Source: Bemisia tabaci
Taxonomy: Eukaryota; Arthropoda; Insecta; Hemiptera; Aleyrodidae
Assembly: GCF_918797505.1 (NCBI RefSeq)
Contig: NC_092801.1
Location: forward strand, 10,416,001-10,480,000
Length of the DNA: 64,000 bases
Direction of reading: 5' to 3'
Within the stretch, counting starts at the first letter, position 1; the number at the start of each line of letters is the position of its first letter. The translations under genes were made by a program, and so were the position numbers. The notes beneath the pieces were generated by a model, which was given only the letters and a program-made list of their open reading frames with translations, was not told the origin of the DNA and did no database searches. This document shows positions 10,058-21,396 of the stretch, one piece after another.

Positions 10058-10523
10058 CACGGAAAAAATTAAATTGCTGATTTGACAATTCAATTGCTAA
10101 AAAAAGTGATTGCAATATTTCAACGTAGATTTTACACCAAAAAAATGCTACACTGTAAAAAAAAAAAAACACATTGGATCTCGAGTCCAGACTCGTGAAA
10201 ACATTGACAAGAAAAAATACTCTTGATTCAATCGGATTTTTGCTTGAATCAAAACGAGATCCGCTTAAATTAAGAGGCTTGGTTCTTGATTTAAGCTAGA
10301 TTCTGATTGAATTAAGAGTACTTTTTCTTGTCGATGTTTTTAAGAGTCTGGACTCTAGATCTAATGTGTTTTTTTTCCCAGAGTACTTTGACCACCCCCG
10401 TGGTTAAATTAGCTTACAATAGTAGTTAGAGTAGCATTTTTTTGTTGTAAAATCTACGTTGAAATATTGCAGTCACTTTTTTTGCAATTGAATTGTTGAA
10501 TCAGCAATTCAATTTTTTCCGTG
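10058..10523. repeat. CACGGAAAAAATT fold-back element (family S) hosting a family A insertion
   Basis: Long inverted arms (CACGGAAAAAATTAAATTGC..., AACGTAGATTTTACA) surround a TTTGACCACCCCCGTGGTTAAATT core. A family A copy is inserted at 10151-10383. Other copies lie at 33256-33748 and, as one truncated arm, at 32438-32600. Confidence 0.8.
10151..10383. repeat. Family A MITE inside family S, TSD TA
   Basis: CACTGTAAAA to TTTCCCAGAG, flanked by TA on both sides. The equivalent site in the S arm at 32438-32600 lacks the insertion and has a single TA, giving a paralogous empty site. Confidence 0.85.
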
Positions 10524-10524
10524 G

Positions 10525-11233
10525 ACCAATAATCAGTGATTTTACAGTAATTTTTCATTACGTTCCCAAGACATTCTGTACTTTTTCAGTAGGTACCTCT
10601 ATTTGACGAAATTGGAAAATTTTTGAAAATTTGAAATTCTTGCTCGGGTTGCGACAAAATTTCATTGGTGGCCTGAAGAGTAACTGATCGCAAATCGAGA
10701 TCTCGCGGGCACATTAGAGAAATTTCGAAAATTTGAAATTCTAGCTTGAAATGCGACAAAAATGACGCAGCCACGAAATTTCATTGGTTGCTTGAACAGT
10801 AACTGCACTGGAAAAAAACCACATTGGATCTTGCGTCCAGACTCTAAAAAACATCGACAAGAAAAAGTAATATTGATTCAATCAAAATCTAGCTTGAATC
10901 AAGAACCAAGCCTCTTAATTTAAGCGGATTTCGTTTTGATTTAAGCAAAACTCCGATTGAATCAAGAGTATTTTTTCTTGTCAATGTTTTTAAGAGTCTG
11001 GACTCTAGATCCAATGTGTTTGTTTTTTCCAGTGTGACTGGTCCATCGTAATCTTGTAGGCAAATAATACTCTAGGAGTCAACGCGCAGGGCATTGCATA
11101 CTTTCCAGGTTTTATTGAAAAAAAAAACGCGTGGTATGCAGAAAACAATGCCGGATCTTCTTGCGGAATGTCCGTACTTTTTCAGTACTTCTGGACCGCT
11201 CTTACAAATTCAGTGCAATATCCGAACTCTCCG
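10525..11233. repeat. Degraded family E region with a family A copy (10806-11034)
   Basis: Stretches of TTTTTCAGTA and CTTCTGGACC units flank a full family A MITE whose TSD is TG. A GAAATTTCATTGGTTGCTTGA block is repeated at about 10657 and 10776. This may be two overlapping element remnants. Confidence 0.6.
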
Positions 11234-11679
11234 TCTTTGTCTATTGCTTCGTCTATCAATGTAAATAATCAGCCCGTAGGATCCCCGGACGGAGAAACGC
11301 GGCGGCGTCGGAGCGACACCCCCCCCCCCCCCCCCGTTTAAGGTTATGTGTAACGGAGCAGGCCGACAACACACATCGATTAGGACACACTTTCTTTGTT
11401 TCAACTGAGATCACACAGTTTGCGGGCGAGGGAAAACCACTCCATTTCCTATGCACATTGAGAGAGAAAATGAAATCGTAAAAGACCGACAAACCTCTAG
11501 AGCGGCGAACTAGAACCACGCAGTAAATGTACACTTTAGAGAAACCTCGGGCAGTTTAAATCTAAAACATGTAGTATTGTAATCAGTGCTCAAATCCGAC
11601 AGGAGCAATGTGCAAATTACTCCTGAACATTCTTCATTGGTGCCTAGATGATTTAGGTCGTGACCAGAGTTGACGCCTA

Positions 11680-12268
11680 GATGGACCGCGTTTAGCAAAA
11701 AGCAACCAAGCCACATCAACTATTGCCAAATTTAACTGGGCAATTTAATTTTTTACGAGAGAACATTTGTGCGGATTATATGGAACATTTTGAGGAATTT
11801 GCTTCGCACATACTATGGAGAAAATTCACTGAGATTTGCACAAAAATCCGCAAAACCGTTTCCGTGTAAAAAATTAAATTGCCCAGTTAAATTTGGTAAC
11901 AGCTTGGTATAGAGGTGGACTCTCAGGGTAGCGTGGGATATGCCCTCCATTACAGCCTCAACTTTGACTGAGAGCTTTTTTTGTGTTTTGGGGAGCTGCT
12001 TTAAGAGAAAGCCAGTGGCACTATCGTGCTTCTCGCGAACTTTTACGTAAGAATCAATTGTCAAATCGCAAATTCCTCACAACTGCAACATCTCCATTGG
12101 GAATGTTTTTCTTCAATTTTTCAGACAATATTTTGTTTGCAAAGTTGTCTAAAGTGTTTGAAATTTCCAGGAAAAATACGCATAACCTTTCTTAAAAATA
12201 CATGTTTTATCCAAGGCGATTTGGCAACTCTCAAAAGTTCATACGGCGTTCTTCCTTAGCACGGCAGT
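11680..12268. repeat. Fragments of families O, B and F in a row
   Basis: A family O palindrome (about 11680-11905) is followed by the right half of a family B-like element (to about 12095, ending GCAACATCTCC). Next is the right half of a family F element ending ACGGCGTTCTTCCTTAGC (about 12268). A second family B/O-like fragment repeats at 12430-12680. From 11237 to 11680 I see only a C17 run and fragments. Confidence 0.55.
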
Positions 12269-12755
12269 AGCAGCATGTCTCAGGGTGGAAGGTCCATACG
12301 CTACTCTAAACTAGATGTACACTCCAGCAGGCGCAGTATAGGCAATTTGCATATCGAATCGTGTGCGGTGCGGTATGTCAAACGTGTAGTGTTCGAAGTA
12401 TTTCCACGCTTTTGAAGGCGCTATGAATGGTGACCCGGGGCCGGAACCGTTTTCGTGTAAAAAATTAAATTGCCCAGTTAAATTTGGTAACAGCTTGATA
12501 TAGAGGTGGACTCTCAGGGTAGCGTGGGATATGCCCTCCATTACAGCCTCAACTTTGAGAGCTTATTTTGAGTTTTGGGGAGTTGCTTTAAAAGGAAACC
12601 AGTGGCACTATCGTGTTCCTCGCGAAATGTTACACAGGAATCAAAACTTAAATCGCCAATTCCTGACACATGCAAGAGCTCTATGGTAAAAAAGGTGGAA
12701 TTGCTCCATTCACTTGCTCTTGAAAGATCGTTTCTCGCTCCTGATTGTACTTTAA

Positions 12756-13182
12756 GGTGATTCGATGGACGCCATATTTTGTGTCAGAACTGCATGCGAT
12801 ATATAGCGTCAATTGGCTCCATTTTTTCAGCTACTCGTCATTATTCTCCAATTTTGAGATCGCAATTCTGTTGTCAGGAGACTAAGGCACTCTTTTACCA
12901 ATTTTGACAGAGTAATTCAACGTAATAAGGGCGGGTTTTTTTTTTTAGAGTGAAACTGATATCAAAACTGCACTCGAATGTGATATTTTCTCTCTAAAAA
13001 ACCACGCCTTTATTACGTCGAATTTCTTTGTCAAAATTGGTAAGTGAATGCTTTAGTCTCCTGACAACAGAATTGCGATCTCAAAATTCGAGAAAAATGA
13101 CGAGTAGTTGAAAAAATGGAGCCAATTGATGCGATATATCGCATGCCGTTCTGACACAAAATATGGCGTCCATCGAATCACC
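12756..13182. mobile_element. TTAA-flanked fold-back MITE (family T), copy 1
   Basis: The ends are GGTGATTCGATGGACGCCAT and its inverse. The arms mirror each other for most of their length (GCGATATATCGCATGCCG, ATTCTGTTGTCAGGAGACTA). It is preceded by TTAA and followed by TTGA, a one-base decayed TTAA. TTAA targets are characteristic of the piggyBac superfamily (inference). A second copy at 38794-39450 has perfect TTAA on both sides. Confidence 0.8.
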
Positions 13183-13296
13183 TTGAGAGAAAACCAGTGG
13201 CACTATCGTGTGTCTCGCGAAATTTTATACAGGAATCACAACTTAAATCGCCAATTCCTGACACATGCAAGAGCTCCACCGTAAAAGAAGTGGAAT

Positions 13297-13847
13297 GGAT
13301 CACTAGACAAGGTACGAATTTAAGCATTCCGATACATGTTTCTCAACCAAAATTTCACGTAGAACACGATTCGCGGAACGAAAATCACTGAAACCAATTC
13401 CTAACGAAGATATTAACCTTTTCATTTCACATTGGTTACGAGGAATTTGAACTGCCCGCTCCCAAGAAACTCAAAGCTCTACGTGAGTCAAATCGCGCAC
13501 TACACTGGTTTCAGCAAGCTTCTCAATCGAGCAATGTTCATTTCCCACCATGTGTTGTTCAAATAACTATAAGCAATTTGCTACAGCTGAGCTAAAGCGT
13601 CAAGATTGAGGTTGCCAGATTTTTATATCGCAGAGACTGTCATGATAATGTTTAGCGCGCGATGTGAGTCACGTAGAGCATTGAGTTTCCATGAGCGGGT
13701 GGTTTGAATTCACGCATCAAGAATCATTAAATATCGTTGTGAGGAGTTGATTTCGATAATTTTCATTGTGCGAATCGTGCTCTACGTGAAATTTTGGTTA
13801 AGAAACATGTATCAGAAAGCTGAAATTCGTACCTTGTCTAGTGGTCC
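13297..13847. repeat. Family L element, copy 2
   Basis: The 551-bp copy has GGATCACTAGACAAGG and CCTTGTCTAGTGGTCC ends. It splits a host motif GTGGAATTGCTCC that is intact at about 12690, showing that AT was duplicated on insertion. Confidence 0.8.
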
Positions 13848-13959
13848 ATTGCTCCATTCACTTGCTCTTGAAAGATCGTTTCTCGCTCCTGGCTCCTGGT
13901 TGTTCCTTAAACCTTGAGTTGGTCTGAAAGTTCAAAGAGGACGTCTGGATCGGCTCCAG

Positions 13960-14226
13960 CGGGCCGATTATTGAAATTGATAGACAAAGCTATAGACAAA
14001 GGACACAAAAGAGATATGGAGAGATCCCATTGGTGGAGGCGGGTGGTTTTAATGGACAAAGGAGGTAGGTAATAGACTAACTAACGGCAACCCACGAGAG
14101 ACCCGACAGTAAGTCTATCATTTTCTCCCTTTGTCTATCGAAACCGCTCATTTCAACCAATAGGATCGCTCCATACTCCCTATGTCTTCTTTGTCTATAG
14201 CTTTGTCCATCAATTTCAATAATCAG
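13960..14226. repeat. Fold-back repeat with GACAAAG motifs (family M), copy 1
   Basis: The inverted arms run from GGGCCGATTATTGAAATTGA and TAGACAAAGCTATAGACAAAG to the inverse TCTTTGTCTATAGCTTTGTC and TTTCAATAATCAGTCCGC. A second copy is at 16460-16740. Half copies lie near 32040-32160 and 54515-54600. Confidence 0.75.
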
Positions 14227-14555
14227 TCCGCTCAGGTGAGGTAGACGCACGCAAGCTAACGCTAATTACGGCGGCTCTCAAAATTTCGGCTCAAGGAATC
14301 TCCTACCTTCGTCTATTTACCGCGAGAGGCTGTGGTCCGCGCCGTCGCTCCGGGGGACCGGTTTTTTCCGCGCTTGCCTAATAGAGCTCAGCCGTGACGT
14401 CACCATCAATTATTGTCGAGGATGATTTTTCTAGTCGCGTCGAGTGTAGCTACCCACGCTTTGTCCGAGGAAACCTATGAACTCCATTCAAGTGTGAGAA
14501 GGCTTCGTAGACGATCAAAGCTCTCATCCATATGAGAGCAGTTGTGTCGAGAGCA

Positions 14556-15462
14556 AAGACATAAAGACGGAGTGCTCGTATCTAGAGTCCCTTTATACTG
14601 AGAGTCAAGACAATTCGGCTCATGGATGTCACAAACGGGAATAAAGATTACAGAAGTTGAACGTTTTTCGTAATCTTTGATCGGCCCACTCTCAAATGCC
14701 TTTCTCCGTTCCTCCTCTCATTCCGTTTGTTCCTTGCCGAACCCGTAATTCCCTGGTCCATTCCAGATTATAATCTTTGCAATCGGTGAAAATGTAATCT
14801 TTACTCCCGTTTGTGACACTGTGGAGGCCTAAAACACGGGAACCAATCAGAAATGGATTCAAATTGTCTTGACTCTCAGTATAAAGGGACTCTACTCGTA
14901 TCTAAAAGCACGGGGGAAAAATGAAGCCTGGTTTGGCGCTGGGTGCTTGTGTGAGTGTGTAAATGAGCGCGGGAATCCATGGCGGCAAACAGAAATTTGA
15001 TTTGAACTTGTCCTCTTGATTTTTCCACATTTCTTCTTTTAAACGTGTTTTAAATGCCTGAAACAATTATATTAAGAAAGTTGGGACTGCGTCCTAATAT
15101 AATACACCTACTTTTGCTCGGTAATAGGCAGTAATCTCAGATAAAGTTAGTTTTTCTTTTGCTCATGGTGGTTCCGCCGGTTCAAACAGGCCGTTACAGT
15201 CCTAGATGACCGTTACTCCCAAATGAAATTAATCGGTCGACGACGGACTAAAACTAACCTAAAGTTAAAAAAATATGAGTGGGTAAGTGAATTTGGGCAA
15301 AAATCAACCTAGAATACTTTGTTTCCGCAATTTTATTTAGTTCCCGCCCTACATTTGAATTTCAAACTTGTCCCGATTTCGCCGCCAATCCTCTAGCCAA
15401 TAGTAGAGGTGATTGAAAAGAAGCTTTAATTTTTGCTTTTAGCGCTCCGTCTTTATGTCTTT
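14556..15462. repeat. Possible larger inverted-repeat element around the hAT MITE
   Basis: AAAGACATAAAGACGGAG at about 14555 recurs inverted as CTCCGTCTTTATGTCTTT at about 15445, with a further AGCGCT/AGTGCT match inside. This suggests a 0.9-kb element into which the hAT MITE jumped. The TSD is unclear. Confidence 0.45.
14583..14894. mobile_element. hAT-type MITE with 33-bp perfect TIRs and 8-bp TSD
   Basis: This 312-bp element starts TAGAGTCCCTTTATACTGAG and ends with the exact inverse; the TIRs match for 33 bp. It is flanked by CTCGTATC at 14575-14582 and 14895-14902. An 8-bp duplication and a TAGAG start fit the hAT superfamily. Inside it lies a second inverted pair, TGTCACAAACGGGAATAAAG and its one-mismatch inverse near 14795-14820. 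Confidence 0.88.
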
Positions 15463-15980
15463 GGTTGGGAGTCACCGCTCACCAGTCCTAAAATCGTTAC
15501 CTCGCGTTATTTTCAGATGGAAACTTACATAAATGAGGATAAATGGAGCGAAACACGAGATAGGACTCTTCCGACTTCTAAATAGGTAAAATTGCATACC
15601 TCCAAAATGAAGGAGGACGTGGTCTCTTTATGAGGATGACTCAGAGACTTCAACGCAAAGTAGAAAAGTTGGATGGGGCGAAGCATGTGACATACAACTG
15701 TTTCAACTTCCAGAAAGGTAAAATTGCATATCCACAAAAATGAAGGAGAATTTGGTATCTTTTTTGCTGACTTAGAGATTCAGAGACAACTATATTTTAC
15801 TGCAAAACAATATTAAAAATATGAAAAAAAAGACAGTTAAATTTTCAAAACCAACGAATTTTTTTCTTTCGAATTACGTAAAAAAGGCAAATCCATCCCG
15901 AGAAAAATGTCCATTGAGATATTTTTCCGCTAAAAGCAGGTTCCGTTACAATTAGGTTTGATTGTCAAGAATAATGCCAT
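15463..15980. other. No clear feature; short internal direct repeat
   Basis: A GGTAAAATTGCATA(T/C)C...AAAATGAAGGAG(A/G) block occurs twice (about 15584 and 15717), and there is otherwise nothing recognisable. The open frame crossing 15981-16319 overlaps diverged repeat DNA. Confidence 0.5.
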
Positions 15981-16261
15981 TTGACATACGATCATCTAAC
16001 TCATACTGCCTTCGTCTTCATATCAGCACGACGGCCTGACGCACAATGGGAAGAGCCTTCGGAGGAAGTTACACATGAAATCGTTGACGTATACATAACT
16101 GCAAATTTTGATGTTACTTTTGTTACAATTCAAAATCAAAGGAATGTTCCTGTCAGGAATTTTTACGAGAGAATCAACGGAGCCTACTTTAAACCGCTAC
16201 GTTCCCTATTAATGAAGATAAGCTTTCGAAATGCCAACATCATGTGCAACTGTCCAACCTC

Positions 16262-16427
16262 TCAGAGGCGCGGCGTGAATGATCGATTATCGATATTTTC
16301 CCATTTGGAGCTATGGTAAAGAATCGATTACTAAGGTGTCCAATGCGAATACCCCGTTTACCGATCCTTTTTCATAGGTTTAAATGGCAGATCAATCGAT
16401 ACATCGCAAATCACGCCACGCCAATGA
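16262..16427. repeat. Family G palindrome
   Basis: It runs from GGCGCGGCGTGAATGATCG through TTAAATGGCAGATCAATCGAT to CACGCCACGCC. Confidence 0.7.
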
Positions 16428-16459
16428 ACCTCTTCTATTGGCTCTTAACCACGGTGTAG

Positions 16460-16740
16460 CGCCTGCGGGCCGATTATTGAAACTGATGGACAAAGCGATA
16501 GACAAAGAAGACATAGGAAATCTGGAGCGATTCTATTGGTTGACATGGTTGGTTCTTATAGACTAAGGAAGAAATTGATGGACTAACATGTCGGGTCTTC
16601 AGTGGGTTGCCGTTAGTAAGTCTATTACCTACCTCCTATGTCCATTGCTACCACCTGCTTCCACCAATAGGATCTCTCCAAATCCCTTTTGTCGTCTTTG
16701 TCTATAACTTTGCCTATAAGTTTCAATAATCACTCCGCTG
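16460..16740. repeat. Family M fold-back, copy 2
   Basis: GGGCCGATTATTGAAACTGA and GACAAAGAAGACATAGG face TTTGTCTATAACTTTGCC and TTTCAATAATCACTCCGC. It is the same element as 13960-14226 and contains no gene. Confidence 0.75.
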
Positions 16741-16765
16741 TTGCTTCGTGATGCCGTAGGCAGCC

Positions 16766-17005
16766 GCCGCACAGTGGATCGAGTCAATCGGAGAGGTCGG
16801 ACATGAAATTTTTGACTTAAACTCCAAATTTTGATGATAATTTCGATACATTTTACATTTTATGGGGTGCTTCTGAAACGAAATCCCACGAGAAAACCGA
16901 TGGAATCACTTTAAAAATCTCAAAGTTTCGTTTAAACGGAGTCGTAAGCTTTCAAAGTTTCCCAATTTAGTCCGACCTCTTCCGTTGACTCGACCCGATG
17001 TGCGC
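16766..17005. repeat. GTGGATCGAGTCAAT element (family Q), complete copy
   Basis: The TIRs are CGCACAGTGGATCGAGTCAA, followed by GAGGTCGGACAT, and the inverse TCCGACCTC...TTGACTCGACCC. Other copies lie at 25511-25750, 39951-40498 (interrupted) and 35553-39564 (rearranged and nested). A 1.8-kb relative at 47511-49300 shares these ends. Confidence 0.75.
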
Positions 17006-17132
17006 CGGGCTGCGACCGGGGTGCCCGCGGCGTGACGTCACCGCATAAACAATCCATTATTAATTGAATAATCACGGGCACGACAATCAAGACATCGACA
17101 TCGATATAGTGACGACGACAGCGACGGCGCAT

Positions 17133-17879
17133 ACTGCCGCGCCGATGAAGAACGCCGTATGAGACCTCGGCCGTTGCCATATTTTCGTCAATAAGAACGA
17201 ATTTACAGGGAAAATTGCGAATATTTTCTTATTTGTCCCATTTTCACAGACAATTTTCTTCACAATTTAATCTACAGGGTTGCCACAGAATTCGGAAAAT
17301 TAGATTCCTTGACATTTTTCTGATTTCCCTGACACATTTTGGTGAAATTCTCTGACAATGGAAGAAATGCCAGCTTGTTAAAAAGAGCTTAGAAATAATT
17401 TTCAGGTAAAATTTGTTATTCTCAACATCACACTGGGAAAAAAAAACACATTGAATCTAGAGTCCAGACTCTTGAAAACATTGACAAGAAAAAGGACTCT
17501 TGATTCAATCAGCCTTAAGCTTAAATCAGAAGGAAATCTGCTCAAATTAAGAGGCTTGGTTCTTGATTTAAGCTTAAATCTGATTGAATCTAGAGTATTT
17601 TTTCTTGTCGATGTTTTTAAGAGTCTGGACTCTAGATACGACGTTTTTTTTCCAGTGTGGACTTTTCAAAATTCCCTGATATTTTCCGGTATTTCCTGAC
17701 TGTGGTGAACCTGGAATGTTTTCTTTCTTTCAATTTTTTCAGACAATTTTGTTCGCAATTTAAGCTCCAAAATTTCGAGGAAAAATAGGTGCGTGTGATT
17801 GTCTTAAAAAATACACGTGTTATCCGAGGAAATTTGGCAAATCTGGAATGCTCATACGACGTTCTTCCTTAGCTCGGCA
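17133..17879. repeat. Three-level nest: family F > family C > family A
   Basis: The family F ends lie at 17133 (ACGCCGTATGA) and 17879 (TTCTTCCTTAGCTCGGCAG). Inside is a family C element at 17275-17713 (CAGGGTTGCCACAG to GACTGTGG..AACCTG). Inside that is a family A MITE at 17431-17657. The insertion order is therefore F, then C, then A. Confidence 0.8.
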
Positions 17880-17982
17880 GAATAGCTTGAGGGCCCGGCC
17901 GAGCGCGCCGTGAGATCGCGCTTTGTTTTTTTCGCACGCTCTTGGCAACTCGCGCGCGGTTGGTAGACGTAGCGGACAGTGG

Positions 17983-18134
17983 TGTAGCATGCTTTGCGAT
18001 ATATCGATTGATCTGCCATTTAAACGTATGGAAACGTATCGATAAACAGCATGTTCGGAACGAACACCTTAATAATCGATTCTTCACCATAGCTTCAAAC
18101 GGGCAAATATCGATAATCGATCATTAACGCCTCA
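17983..18134. repeat. Family G palindrome
   Basis: TTGCGATATATCGATTG and GCCATTTAAACGTATGG face GCTTCAAACGGGCAAATATC, with ATCGAT boxes. Confidence 0.65.
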
Positions 18135-18297
18135 GTGGCGAGGTAGTAAACGTGACACAGAAAGAGATGGCGAAGAAGAAGAAGGATATGGAAATGAGGA
18201 GCGACGAATAAGCACGAGGGAAAGAAGAATCGAAACCGGTGTTCCGAACCCCACAGGGGCCGTTGCGCCAAATACTCAAAAAAAATTCGGTCATGGC

Positions 18298-18717
18298 CCC
18301 TAAAAAATGAAGACCCTTGCCAAACGTAGCCCTTAAAAAATTCTTAGTTACCCTCACGGAAGAACGTAACTACATTTCGACTAAATTTTACAATTTGGAA
18401 CTATAAATTCTATCCCGGTTTAAAAACAACGCATTTGCCGTTAGTTTCCCTGTACACATAAGTGTTATTCCAGAAAAGCCAGAATTTGAAGTTCCAAATA
18501 GCAAAATGCAGTCCAATTCGTTGTTTCCCTCACGAAAGAATGTAGCTACATTTGGACTACATTTTGCGATTTGGAACTATAAATTCCAGCCCGGTTTAAA
18601 AACAACGTATAAGCCATTAGTTTTCCCATGCACATACATGTTTTTCCAGAAGAGCCAGAATGTATAGTTCCAAATTGCAAAATGCAGTCCATTACAATTT
18701 TATCGAATTTCCGGATG
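18298..18717. repeat. Two tandem palindromes built on TTTGGAACTATAAATTC (family V)
   Basis: Units at about 18360-18515 and 18537-18692 each fold on GACTACATTTTGC.ATTTGGAACTATA and its inverse, around a TTCCAGAA.AGCCAGAA centre. Related arms appear near 19560-19700, 20990-21270 and 63600-63715. Confidence 0.6.
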
Positions 18718-19222
18718 AGAATCTCGGGCTTATTAAACTGAAAATTTCACTGACTTTTTATCGGACCTCAGGAGATTCGAAAAATTGCATTGGTACATTC
18801 TTGTAAAAAAATTAAATTGTTCTAGTCAATTTTGCAACCTTGGAATGGAGTTACGGGCTTATTAAACTGAAAATTTCACTGACTTTTCATCGGACCTAAG
18901 AAGATCAGAAAAATTGCATTGGTACATTCTTGTAAAAAAATTAAATTGTTCTAGTCAATTTTGCAACCTTGGAATGGAGTTACGGGCTTATTAAACTGAA
19001 AATTTCACTGACTTTTCATCGGACCTAAGAAGATCAGAAAAATTGCATTGGTACATTCTTGTAAAAAAATTAAATTGTTCTACAACCTTGGAATGGAGTT
19101 ACGGGCTTATTAAACTGAAAATTTCACTGACTTTTCATCGGACCTAAGAAGATCAGAAAAATTGCATTGGTACATTCTTGTAAAAAAATTAAATTGTTTT
19201 AGTCAATTTTGCAACCTTGGAA
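18718..19222. repeat. Tandem repeat, 129-bp unit, four copies
   Basis: GGAGTTACGGGCTTATTAAA-type unit starts recur at 18847, 18976, 19095 and 19224. Three units are 129 bp and one is 119 bp through a 10-bp deletion (GTCAATTTTG missing). The units are nearly identical, so the expansion is young. Confidence 0.9.
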
Positions 19223-19850
19223 TGGAGTTACGTTCTTTTGTCCGGGAAATGACGAATTGCCCCCATTTCATCGTACTCAATTTTTCTCATCGATGATTTT
19301 TTGGAACATCGATCTGGATGTTTCCGTCGCCCAAGTTGTGGCAGCAAGTCGGGTATTTGTTCATATTCCTGTGAATTTCGCCAAATGCTCTAAAAAAATT
19401 TGGTCATGGCTCCTAAAAATTGAAAACCCCGTCATACGTAGTCTCTAGAAAATTTGTCGTTTCCATCACGAAAGACCGTAACTACATTTCAGCGTTGCCA
19501 AATTTTCCCTCACAAAGTGCATGCGCCGAGATGTATAAATAGAAACTCGAATTAGGTCCTAATTTTACTTCATTTCGCAATTAGTAACTTCAATTTCCGG
19601 CTCACCCATTAAACTCTCATGTCTAACAGGAAAATAATGGTATACATACATTGTATCTACTTAGAACCACAGATTTTACTACCGAATTGCAAAATGTAGT
19701 AAAATGTGATGCCAGCGCACATGTTTAATTATATATAATTGATTAATTACGCTTTAATTTGAGGTGGTCTTAATGTATAATTGGCGTATTTGTTTACCCG
19801 GTTTGTGCATTTCTTTGACGAATTAAGTTGTTATCATTACTTTAGGTATT

Positions 19851-20142
19851 CAGAGTGTCTATTAAAACAGGCTGGCCAAAAATCAGTACTTTTACACTAC
19901 TTTTTCAGTACATTCCCGAGAAATTCAGTACCTCCTTCACATTAAATATTCAGTACTTTTTCAGTACCTCCAATGGACAAAATTCGACAAATTTTTATTT
20001 CTCGCTCAAATTACGACAAAAAATGAAAAAATTCCGAACCTTCTCGCGGAATTTCCGCACTTTTTCAGTACTTCCGGACCACCCTTAAAAAATCGGTACT
20101 TTTTCCGTCCTTTCCGGAAATTCCGGACTTGTAGACACCCTA
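19851..20142. repeat. Family E element
   Basis: It runs from CAGAGTGTCTATTAAAACAG through repeated TTTTTCAGTAC(A/C) units to CCGGACTTGTAGACACCCTA. Confidence 0.8.
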
Positions 20143-20830
20143 GTATTGTATGTAAAAATACTCCTCCGGATCATACGGCGAACACTCGACAGATATGGCA
20201 ACACGGGAATTAAATCTATTGCAGTATGCGTCTTGCCTCGTATCTAGAACGCCCGTGCGCAACTGACATGAACATTGAACAGCGTTGCCATTTCGAGAAA
20301 ATAATATCGACACATCCGCACGGCAACTTGGAGTTTCCGCTTGACGCGGCAACGCGGCTATAAAACTGTTCCAATAAAATGCACCCAACTGGTTTTGTTT
20401 TTCATTCCTATGACGTGCCACGATCAGTTACGCGGCGCGTAGCGCAAACATTTGCCGATTAATGGGCAGTGTCCACGAATCTTGGAGCATTTTTTCCCGT
20501 CTCTCCACGTTTTTGTTTTTGGAGGGGTTGAAAAAAAAGACCTCTCGATCGAGAGCTTCGTACCGCTGAAATCTGACGTTACCTTGTTGGAGTGTCGTAA
20601 TATTAAAAGTATCTGGAAATTTTCCACTGAACTCGTGAGGAGTTGAGCGACTTCGTTGAGCTGCTTGAGAAATTCCGCCGGAATTTTCGGGGGGTCAATT
20701 TAGGCGATTGTGATCGAAATGTGGACCGAGTTTAACGGCGATCAACGAAGTCAGGAATTCAAGGGAAATGAGTCATGAGTGACTTTAAAAACAAAGTACA
20801 TCTTCCTGCCCCCCCCCTTCCTTTACAAAC

Positions 20831-20869
<39 letters not shown>

Positions 20870-21396
20870 CATTTGTAATAAAATATGCGGTTTCAATGGG
20901 TCAGTTGCACTGGTTAAAGAATTGTGTGTTGATGTTTCCTCTAGATGTTTCATTCTTGGAGATCAGCTAAAAATAATATCCGCCCAAACACCAACTCTCT
21001 ACGTACGTAGTCAAATTAAAAGCAATGTACGTACCATTAGTTTCCCTATAGACATGGTTGTTTTTACAAATGATCCGGAAATTGTAATTCCTAAATGCCC
21101 GATTAGGCTAATCATAGTTTCTGAACTGAATTTCATTTCTTAATTTGGAACTACAATATCTGGCTCAGTTTACAAACGACGTTTGTACTTCTAGTTTCCC
21201 TGTGCACATACAATTTTTTACGGATGAGCCAGAAATTGTGGTTCCTGATTACAAAATGCGGTCCAACCGTCCTTTTGGTGCGGTTTTATTCGTACTGATC
21301 GTGAGCTCCCTCTTTGTTTCCATCACCGCAAACTTTCCTCATTCGATACACGCGACCAAACCGTGCATCGATACACAGATCGATAATCGATAGAAT
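20143..21396. other. No gene recognised; poly(A) and family V arms
   Basis: This stretch contains a poly(A) of about 29 bases (20838-20866) and two family V-like arms (about 20990-21270) with GAGCCAGAAATTGTGGTTCC. An ATCGAT cluster sits near 21370. Short frames here are not supported by splice sites or recognisable protein. Confidence 0.5.

Noticed and set aside
15981..16319. 112-codon plus-strand frame
   Set aside because: Overlaps diverged family Q-like and family G sequence; no splice sites or known family.
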